DNA of 17,028 nucleotides from Bacillota bacterium (GTDB taxonomy: Bacteria > Bacillota > Clostridia > Lachnospirales > Lachnospiraceae). Every line of letters begins with the position of its first letter. The first letter of the stretch is position 1. Under the pieces are notes generated by a model. The model had not been told where the DNA came from, did no database searches, and worked only from the letters and a program-made list of their open reading frames with translations. Of the stretch, positions 1 to 5,739 are shown piece by piece. The DNA lies in the NCBI GenBank assembly GCA_023441965.1, contig JAEZNB010000060.1, positions 1 to 17,028 of the forward strand, given 5' to 3'. The translations under genes and the position numbers were made by a program.

Positions 1-1
1 G

Positions 2-184
2 GTACAGAGGGCGGAAATCAATAAAAAGACCGTGATTGACTATGATCCCAAGGCAAATCAGGCAGACGAGTACAGGACCCTGGCGCAGAAAATAGACGGC
101 AACGATATGTTCGTCATTCCCAAGCCGATGAAGCAGGAGAGGCTGGAGGAGCTCTTAATGGAGCATGGTATTTTGGATCTGTAG
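2..184 (+). CDS. nifH: Nitrogenase iron protein NifH, C-terminal end (partial)
   Basis: The last 60 codons of the dinitrogenase reductase gene, open at the left edge of the window; reading frame begins at base 2. The visible tail includes VQRAEINKKTVIDYDP, QADEYRTLA and the closing EELLMEHGILDL, which is typical of the helical C-terminus of NifH. The nucleotide-binding P-loop and the Cys ligands of the 4Fe-4S cluster lie upstream, outside the window. NifH is a homodimeric ATP-driven reductase that passes electrons to NifDK and also acts in FeMo-cofactor and P-cluster assembly. It is followed by nifI1, the usual position in clostridia and methanogens. A nitrogenase-like paralogue such as an extra nifH is unlikely because the complete nif operon follows directly. 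Confidence 0.95.
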   Translation, partial: VQRAEINKKTVIDYDPKANQADEYRTLAQKIDGNDMFVIPKPMKQERLEELLMEHGILDL

Positions 185-202
185 AATGCAGAGGAAGACA
201 AA

Positions 203-251
203 GCTCCGGCAGCTGTATGCAGTACAACTGCTGTAAGATCAAGGCCGGAGT
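203..251 (+). other. Inverted repeat downstream of nifH
   Basis: A nested stem-loop lies between nifH and nifI1. The outer stem CTCCGGC (204-210) pairs with GCCGGAG (244-250), extended by a G-T pair. The inner stem GCAGT (219-223) pairs with ACTGC (227-231) around a three-base loop. No T-run follows, so it is not a simple terminator. A 3' stem-loop after nifH is known to stabilise nifH mRNA in other diazotrophs; that role here is inferred. Confidence 0.55.
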
Positions 252-294
252 GAAACGATGGGCATTGTAATATTAAGTGAATGGAGGTACCAAT

Positions 295-621
295 ATGGTA
301 TTAATCAGATCAATCATCCGTCCGGAAAAGGTCGGTATCGTATTAACGGAGCTCTTATCTGCCGGTTTTCCCGCGGTTACCAAGATGGACGTATACGGAC
401 GGGGCAAGCAGAAGGGAGTCAAGGTCGGAGAGGTCTTTTATGATGAGATTCCGAAGGAAATGCTCCTGATGGTAGTGGAAGATAAGGATAAGGAGGATGT
501 AATCCGGATCATTATGAGATATGCCAGAACCGGGGAAGAGGGACATTTCGGGGATGGAAGAATCTTCGTAAGCCCGGTGGAGGAGGCCTATACCATCAGT
601 ACGAGGAAGAAGGGCCTGTAG
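295..621 (+). CDS. nifI1: PII-like nitrogenase regulator NifI1
   Basis: A 108-residue PII (GlnB) family protein. The ATG at 295 is chosen because GGAGGT (283-288) sits six bases upstream; an in-frame GTG at 277 would put that site inside the gene. The start MVLIRSIIRPEK, the T-loop region around residues 35-55 (YGRGKQKGVKVG) and the C-terminal signature TGEEGHFGDGRIFV (79-92) are visible. The T-loop lacks the uridylylated Tyr context of GlnB. In methanogens NifI1 forms a hetero-oligomer with NifI2 that binds NifDK and inhibits it when 2-oxoglutarate falls. Its position between nifH and nifD is diagnostic for NifI1 against a general GlnB/GlnK. Confidence 0.93.
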   Translation: MVLIRSIIRPEKVGIVLTELLSAGFPAVTKMDVYGRGKQKGVKVGEVFYDEIPKEMLLMVVEDKDKEDVIRIIMRYARTGEEGHFGDGRIFVSPVEEAYTISTRKKGL

Positions 622-655
622 CAGATAGACGCAGTAATTACATGGAGGTTTTGAT

Positions 656-1039
656 ATGAAAGAGGTAATGGCAATTGTCAGACAGAATAAGGTCAATGTA
701 ACCAAGGAAGCTCTGGCAGAAGCCGGGATACCGGCGTTTACCTGCAGAAAGGTGTTGGGCAGAGGGAAGAAGCTGATCGATATGACCCTGCTACGGTCTA
801 TAGTGGATTCCGGTGAGCTTCCCGTATCTCCCCAGGGAGAATATCTGTCAGAGTCCCATCGGCTGATTTCCAAGCGGGTATTTACCATGATCGTAAAGGA
901 TGAGGATGTGGAGCTGGCAGTGAATACCCTTATGGATGTGAATTCCACCGGTAACCCCGGAGACGGTAAGATCTTTATTCTTCCGATTCAGGAGACCTAC
1001 CGGGTACGGGATGGGGAGCAGACCACGGACGCATATTAA
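656..1039 (+). CDS. nifI2: PII-like nitrogenase regulator NifI2
   Basis: A 127-residue PII family protein, the partner of NifI1, starting at ATG 656 after GGAGG (644-648). It begins MKEVMAIVRQNKVNVTKEAL and has GRGKK at about 35-39, then a longer, different T-loop (residues 40-73, including DSGELPVSPQGEYL) and the closing NSTGNPGDGKIFILP (96-110). The longer T-loop is typical of NifI2, whose T-loop contacts the MoFe protein in the methanogen system. It is 34 bases after nifI1 and 19 bases before nifD, so the three are surely co-transcribed. The role in ammonia switch-off is by family knowledge; nothing in the sequence proves the sensor behaviour in this organism. Confidence 0.92.
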   Translation: MKEVMAIVRQNKVNVTKEALAEAGIPAFTCRKVLGRGKKLIDMTLLRSIVDSGELPVSPQGEYLSESHRLISKRVFTMIVKDEDVELAVNTLMDVNSTGNPGDGKIFILPIQETYRVRDGEQTTDAY

Positions 1040-1058
1040 AGAAGGAGGTGACGAGAAT

Positions 1059-2657
1059 ATGGAAGCTATGAACAGAGTTCTTGATAAATACAGCTCCAGG
1101 GTCTATAAGAACCGTAAGGAGCATATGGTGAATGTCGGTAATAATGACAATCATAATGAGATCGCTGCAAATGTCCGGACGATACCGGGTATTATCACCC
1201 AGAGGGGCTGTTGCTATGCAGGCTGTAAGGGAGTTGTGCTGGGTCCGATCAAGGACGCCTTCATCATTACCCACGGACCGATCGGCTGTGCCTATTATTC
1301 CTGGGGTACCAGAAGGCATAAGGCGAAGAAGGAAGAGGGGGAGGATAACTATTTACAGTACTGCTTCTCCACCGACCTTCAGGAGCCGGATATCGTATTC
1401 GGCGGAGAGAAGAAATTGAAGAAGTCCATAGAGGAAGCGGTTGAACTATTCCACCCGTCAACGGTTCTCATCTGCTCTACCTGCCCGGTAGGTCTGATCG
1501 GAGATGATATCCATGCTGTGGCAAAGTGGGCAGAGAAGGAATATGGAATCAAATGCATCGCCTTCAGCTGCGAGGGCTATAAGGGAGTCAGCCAATCCGC
1601 CGGTCACCATATAGCAAATAATCAGCTGGTACGATTCGTCATCGGAGAAGGTGACCGGGAGATAAAGAATCAGTTTTCCATTAACCTGTTGGGTGAATAT
1701 AATATCGGTGGTGATGGTTGGGAGACAGAACGACTCCTGAAGAGGATCGGTTACGAGGTGGTATCCACCTTCACCGGAGGCAGCAGCATCGAAGAGCTGA
1801 AGAATGCCCATAAGGCAAACCTAAGCCTGGTACAATGCCACCGCTCCATTAACTACATCGCTGAACTGATAGAGACCAAGTATGGGATTCCCTGGATGAA
1901 GATCAACTTCATCGGTCTGGAGCAGACAGCGAAGAGCCTTAGGGACATAGCAAAATTTTTCAATGATCCGGAGCTGATTCAGAGAACAGAGGAGGTCATT
2001 GCGGATGAACTGGGGCAGATTGAAGAGGATATGACCTACTACCAAAGCAGGCTGAAGGGGAAGACAGCTGCCATCTATGTGGGTGGCTCCAGAGCACATC
2101 ACTACCAATTCCTGCTGAATGAGCTGGGTGTCCATACGATACTTGCCGGATATGAGTTCGGACATCGGGAGGAATACGAGGGCAGGGAGGTACTTCCCTT
2201 CGTGAAGCCGGATGCGGACAGTAAGAACATCGAATCCATCACTGTAGAACCGGATCCGGAGAAATACCACCTGTATCTGTCCGAGGAGGATCTGAATAAG
2301 CTGAAGGAGGAGAAGGTGATCGGTTATTACGGTGGCATGGTGAAGGATATGAAGAACGGAACCTATATGGTGGATGATCTGAATCATTATGAAACAGAGG
2401 AATTCTTAAAGCTGCTGAAGCCGGATATCTTTTTCTCCGGAATTAAGGATAAATTTGTGGCACAGAAAGGCGGAGTCTTATCCAGACAGCTCCATTCCTA
2501 CGATTACAGCGGACCCTATTCCTGTTTTCGCGGAGCGGTGAATTTTGCCAGGGATATCACCATGGGCATCTATACACCGGCATGGAGCTATGTGAAGGCT
2601 CCCTGGAAGAGTACACCGATACTGGAAGGAAGCTTGGGAGGTGGGGAAGCATGCTAG
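1059..2657 (+). CDS. nifD: Nitrogenase molybdenum-iron protein alpha chain NifD (clostridial type)
   Basis: A 532-residue alpha subunit of dinitrogenase. ATG 1059 is chosen because AAGGAGGTG (1042-1050) precedes it at good spacing; the frame stays open further upstream only by chance. P-cluster ligands are Cys51 (in RGCCYAGCKG), Cys77 (HGPIGC) and Cys142 (STCPVGLIGDD). FeMo-cofactor ligands are Cys260 (LVQCHRSINYIAE) and His479 (LHSYDYSGPY). His184 in GHHIANN matches the substrate-channel His195 of Azotobacter. An insertion of about 50 residues after REEYEGREVLPF, running to the GGMVKDMKNGT region, marks the clostridial NifD type, longer than the roughly 490 residues of proteobacterial NifD. 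No AnfD/VnfD features and no anfG/vnfG nearby, so this is the molybdenum enzyme. The stop overlaps the nifK start by seven bases, implying translational coupling. Confidence 0.97.
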   Translation: MEAMNRVLDKYSSRVYKNRKEHMVNVGNNDNHNEIAANVRTIPGIITQRGCCYAGCKGVVLGPIKDAFIITHGPIGCAYYSWGTRRHKAKKEEGEDNYLQYCFSTDLQEPDIVFGGEKKLKKSIEEAVELFHPSTVLICSTCPVGLIGDDIHAVAKWAEKEYGIKCIAFSCEGYKGVSQSAGHHIANNQLVRFVIGEGDREIKNQFSINLLGEYNIGGDGWETERLLKRIGYEVVSTFTGGSSIEELKNAHKANLSLVQCHRSINYIAELIETKYGIPWMKINFIGLEQTAKSLRDIAKFFNDPELIQRTEEVIADELGQIEEDMTYYQSRLKGKTAAIYVGGSRAHHYQFLLNELGVHTILAGYEFGHREEYEGREVLPFVKPDADSKNIESITVEPDPEKYHLYLSEEDLNKLKEEKVIGYYGGMVKDMKNGTYMVDDLNHYETEEFLKLLKPDIFFSGIKDKFVAQKGGVLSRQLHSYDYSGPYSCFRGAVNFARDITMGIYTPAWSYVKAPWKSTPILEGSLGGGEAC

Positions 2658-4015
2658 ACTATACGAAGAAAGAGGCTTATGACAGAAAAGCTTTAAGGGT
2701 GAATCCGGCGAAAACCTGTCAGCCTGTGGGGGCCATGTATGCGGCCCTGGGAGTACACGGCTGCTTGCCCCATAGTCACGGCTCACAGGGTTGTTGTGCA
2801 TTTCACAGGATGTTCTTAACAAGACATTTTAAAGATCCGGCAATGGCGTCCTCCAGTTCCTTTACAGAGGGCGCTTCTGTTTTTGGTGGTGGAACGAACC
2901 TGAAGACCGCCGCCAAAAATATATTTGACATATATAATCCTAAGATCATTGCCGTTCATACCACCTGCCTGTCGGAAACCATCGGTGACGACCTGAATGC
3001 CCTGATCCAGAGCATCGATATTCCGGACGGTAAATATATGGTCCATACCAATACACCGAGCTATAAGGGCTCCCACATCACCGGCTTCAGTAATATGGTG
3101 GCAAGCTTCATCCGTTATCTGACGCTTAAGCCGGATAAGAAGAACGGGAAAGCAGCCCTGATGCCTGGCTTTGTCAATCCCGGAGATATGAGGGAAATGA
3201 AACGGATCGCAGACCAGATGGGAGTTCCCTATACGATGCTGCCGGATACCAGCGGTGTCTTGGACTCTCCGATGACAGGCAAATTTGAGTTTTATCCCAA
3301 GGGTGGCACCACGGTGGAGGATATCATAAAGCTGGGAGAATCAGAAATCACACTTGCCTTCGGCAGGATGAGCTCGGAAGCTCCGGCGGAAGCCCTATCA
3401 AAAAAATGCGGAGTCCCTTACCGAATTCTGCCCTTACCGATCGGTATCGGCAGAACCGATGAGTATATCATGGCCTTACAGAGTTTCGCAAAGAAAGAGG
3501 TGCCCTATGCTCTGGAGGAGGAGAGGGGACAGCTGGTTGATATTCTGATCGATATCCATCCCTATACCTATCAGAAGAAGGTGGCGATCTTCGGTGATCC
3601 GGATACAGTACTAGGTCTTGCCGAATTTGCCTTGGAGATGGGGATGATCCCTAAATACCTCATGACAGGTACACCCGGGGACTACTTTGAAGCTGCGGCT
3701 GCAGACCTGTTCCTGAAATTCGGTGTGCAGGACTGCAAGGCGAAGGCTGACGGTGATTTATTTGAGCTGCATCAGTGGATCAAGGAGGATGGGGTGGACC
3801 TCTTAATCGGGGGCACCCACGGAAAATATATCGCCAGAGCCGAGGACATTCCCTTCGTCAGAGCAGGCTTTCCGATCATCGACCGTTATGTTCACTCCTA
3901 TCTGCCCCTGACCGGTTACCGGGGAGGGATGAGATTGGCTGAGCTGATCTGCGGCGCCTTGATGGATCGAATGGATCGAGACTGTGCTGAGGAAGATTTT
4001 GAAATGGTCATGTAG
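2651..4015 (+). CDS. nifK: Nitrogenase molybdenum-iron protein beta chain NifK
   Basis: A 454-residue beta subunit of dinitrogenase, starting at ATG 2651 inside the end of nifD; the frame is open further upstream but that part overlaps nifD coding. GGAGGTGGGG in the nifD tail serves as ribosome binding site. P-cluster ligands are Cys23 (NPAKTCQPVGAM), Cys48 (HGSQGC) and Cys106 (TTCLSETIGDD). The motif SYKGSHITGFSNM is the conserved P-cluster Ser loop region. The N-terminus is short compared with Azotobacter NifK (523 residues), as expected for clostridial NifK, which lacks the N-terminal extension. It forms the alpha2-beta2 tetramer with NifD and holds half of the P-cluster. Co-transcription with nifD is certain from the overlap. 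Confidence 0.97.
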   Translation: MLDYTKKEAYDRKALRVNPAKTCQPVGAMYAALGVHGCLPHSHGSQGCCAFHRMFLTRHFKDPAMASSSSFTEGASVFGGGTNLKTAAKNIFDIYNPKIIAVHTTCLSETIGDDLNALIQSIDIPDGKYMVHTNTPSYKGSHITGFSNMVASFIRYLTLKPDKKNGKAALMPGFVNPGDMREMKRIADQMGVPYTMLPDTSGVLDSPMTGKFEFYPKGGTTVEDIIKLGESEITLAFGRMSSEAPAEALSKKCGVPYRILPLPIGIGRTDEYIMALQSFAKKEVPYALEEERGQLVDILIDIHPYTYQKKVAIFGDPDTVLGLAEFALEMGMIPKYLMTGTPGDYFEAAAADLFLKFGVQDCKAKADGDLFELHQWIKEDGVDLLIGGTHGKYIARAEDIPFVRAGFPIIDRYVHSYLPLTGYRGGMRLAELICGALMDRMDRDCAEEDFEMVM

Positions 4016-4034
4016 CACTTATCCGCCTCCTATA

Positions 4035-4154
4035 CCCCCCTGTGACTGCTGCTCCGGCAGATAACCTGCCAATAATCAGATACCTTTTTACCCGTATATC
4101 CATATATTCGTATACCAAGAAGGAGCAGCAGGACACAGGAAATTTACAGGGGGG
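4035..4154 (+). other. Structured intercistronic element between nifK and nifE
   Basis: The 273-base gap contains a large inverted-repeat structure. TGCTGCTCC (4047-4055) pairs perfectly with GGAGCAGCA (4122-4130). Outside it CCTGTG (4039-4044) pairs with CACAGG (4134-4139). Alternatively CCCCCCTGT (4035-4043) pairs perfectly with ACAGGGGGG (4146-4154), using the same left arm. Inside the main stem are two further hairpins: GGCAG/CTGCC (4056-4070, five-base loop) and GTATA/TATAC (4094-4115). The layout is a multi-branched RNA with two exclusive outer closings. There is no T-run after it and no credible ORF in it. Likely roles are RNA processing or protection separating nifHDK from nifEN-B dosage, or a regulated switch. 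No known riboswitch consensus was recognised. Confidence 0.55.
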
Positions 4155-4239
4155 CCGGACAGAAAGTTTTAAGATAGAACAGAGAAAGAATAAAATGTTG
4201 ACTCCGATAAGGCAGGAGGCTTCACAGGAGTATTAAGGT

Positions 4240-4261
4240 CAGTGAAAGTAAGGTTTCGCTG
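4240..4261 (+). other. Hairpin upstream of the nifE ribosome binding site
   Basis: CAGTGAAA (4240-4247) pairs with TTTCGCTG (4254-4261), eight base pairs with one T-G wobble and a six-base loop. It ends 16 bases before GGGAGG (4278-4283), the nifE ribosome binding site. A competing pairing GTCAG (4238-4242) with CTGAC (4266-4270) is also possible. Could be the 5' stabilising hairpin of a processed nifE message; this is inference. Confidence 0.4.
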
Positions 4262-4288
4262 CTATCTGACAGTAGATGGGAGGTAAGT

Positions 4289-5623
4289 ATGGAGCATGCA
4301 TATATACTGGAGGAACGTTTGGACTCTATCAGGAGAAAGCAGGAGGATGGCTGCAGAGGTAACGGTCTTAGGTGTGATGCGGACAGTGTATCCGGTGCTG
4401 TAAGCCAGAGGGCCTGTGTATACTGCGGTGCCAGGGTTGTCTTAAATCCGATTACCGATGCCTTTCACATTGTTCACGGACCCATCGGCTGTGCAAGCTA
4501 TACCTGGGACATCAGGGGAAGCTTAAGCAGCGGGGAAGAGTACTACCGCAACAGCTTCTCCACTGACCTGAAGGAGCAGGATGTCATCTTCGGCGGGGAG
4601 AAGAAGCTGGAGGCTGCGATTGCCGAGGTGGCAGAAAAATACCAACCGAAGCTGATCTTTGTCTATGCAACCTGCATCGTCGGAGTCATTGGTGATGATG
4701 TGGAGGCTGTATGTAAGAGGATGTCGTCCACCTATCAGATCAGAGTAATACCGGTGAAATCGCCGGGCTTCTCCGGCAATAAAGCAACAGGCTATAAGAT
4801 GGCCTGTGATGCTCTTATGGAGCTTTTGGCTCCTCATAGGCCTGCAAAGGTGAGAGGGATTAATATCCTGGGAGATTTCAATCTGGCAGGAGAGCTGTGG
4901 ATCGTGATGGATTACATCAGACGGATGGGAATTCCGGTGATTTCCACGATAACCGGTGATGCAGATTATGACACCCTGATCCAGGCACCGGCGGCAGAGC
5001 TGAATATCGTTCAGTGTGCGGGCTCCAGCACCTATCTGGCAAAACGGATGGAAGAAGAGCTGGGGATCCCCTTCATTAAAGTCAGCTTCTATGGAATAGA
5101 GGATACGGTCAGCTCCTTGCTTCGGATTGCAGATGCCTTACAGGATGAGGAGGCAAGGAGAAGAGCTGTGGAATTTTGCAGGGAGGAAAGCGACAGGCTG
5201 AAGAGCTTTCTCAACCTATACAGGAGCAGACTGGCAGGCAAAAAAGCCGCCATCTATGTCGGTGGAGGCTTTAAAGCCATTTCCTTGATCCGGCAGTTTC
5301 AGTCCCTGGGGATGGAGACCGTAGTAGTCGGCACCCAGACCGGAAAGAGGGAGGATTATGACCTCATAGAGGAGCTGGTCAGTGAGGATACCATTATCCT
5401 GGACGACACCAATCCCTCCGAGCTGGAGCGTTTCATCAAGGAGAAGGAAGCGGATATTCTGGTCGGAGGAGTGAAGGAAAGACCGCTGGCTTATAAGCTG
5501 GGAGTTGCCTTCTGCGATCATAACCACGAGAGAAAGCACCCCCTTTGCGGCTTCGAGGGAGTCATTAATTTTGTGAAAGAAATCAACCGGAGCATGAACC
5601 ATCCGGTATGGAACTATATCTGA
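4289..5623 (+). CDS. nifE: Nitrogenase FeMo-cofactor scaffold protein NifE
   Basis: A 444-residue paralogue of NifD that with NifN forms the scaffold on which the NifB cofactor is matured to FeMo-cofactor with Mo and homocitrate. ATG 4289 follows GGGAGG (4278-4283). Conserved cysteines match the P-cluster-like ligand positions: Cys43 (QRACVYCGARVV), Cys68 (HGPIGC) and Cys129 (ATCIVGVIGDD). Cys243 in NIVQCAGSSTYLAK aligns with the cofactor Cys of NifD. The equivalent of the NifD cofactor His region reads AFCDHNHERKHPLCGFEG, typical for NifE, and separates it from NifD. It lacks the clostridial NifD insertion. Located between the structured gap after nifK and the hairpin before nifN-B. Confidence 0.96.
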   Translation: MEHAYILEERLDSIRRKQEDGCRGNGLRCDADSVSGAVSQRACVYCGARVVLNPITDAFHIVHGPIGCASYTWDIRGSLSSGEEYYRNSFSTDLKEQDVIFGGEKKLEAAIAEVAEKYQPKLIFVYATCIVGVIGDDVEAVCKRMSSTYQIRVIPVKSPGFSGNKATGYKMACDALMELLAPHRPAKVRGINILGDFNLAGELWIVMDYIRRMGIPVISTITGDADYDTLIQAPAAELNIVQCAGSSTYLAKRMEEELGIPFIKVSFYGIEDTVSSLLRIADALQDEEARRRAVEFCREESDRLKSFLNLYRSRLAGKKAAIYVGGGFKAISLIRQFQSLGMETVVVGTQTGKREDYDLIEELVSEDTIILDDTNPSELERFIKEKEADILVGGVKERPLAYKLGVAFCDHNHERKHPLCGFEGVINFVKEINRSMNHPVWNYI

Positions 5624-5628
5624 TAGAA

Positions 5629-5652
5629 GTGTGAAGAATAGCATCTTCACAC
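5629..5652 (+). other. Perfect hairpin between nifE and nifN-B
   Basis: GTGTGAAGA (5629-5637) pairs perfectly with TCTTCACAC (5644-5652) around a six-base loop, starting five bases after the nifE stop. It is followed by GGGAAGAAG, not a T-run, so it is not a classic terminator. Most likely a 3' stabilising or processing hairpin of the nifE message. Confidence 0.5.
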
Positions 5653-5658
5653 GGGAAG

Positions 5659-5702
5659 AAGAGCGGATTATTGCAACAGGAGACGCACTCCTTGCTCTTT
5701 TT
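5659..5702 (+). terminator. Possible weak attenuator before nifN-B
   Basis: AAGAGC (5659-5664) can pair with GCTCTT (5694-5699), enclosing GGAG (5679-5682) paired with CTCC (5688-5691). The right arm runs into five consecutive T (5698-5702). The outer stem is short and the internal loop large, so any termination would be partial. It would lower nifN-B relative to nifE. Low confidence. Confidence 0.25.
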
Positions 5703-5739
5703 GGGTTTTGTGCCACCCTAGGGCGGCGGATTGGAGATT

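Noticed and set aside
355..948. Long minus-strand ORF antisense to nifI1 and nifI2
   Set aside because: Shadow of two clearly coding PII genes; no start signals and no recognisable motif.
4198..4226. Promoter for nifE from a TTGACT at 4198
   Set aside because: No -10-like hexamer at 16-18 bases; the nearest A/T-rich hexamer is at 27 bases spacing.
4042..4236. Small 64-codon ORF in the nifK-nifE gap
   Set aside because: It has no ribosome binding site, covers the inverted repeats, and resembles no protein I know. The ATG at 4196 inside it (13 codons) also lacks a convincing site.
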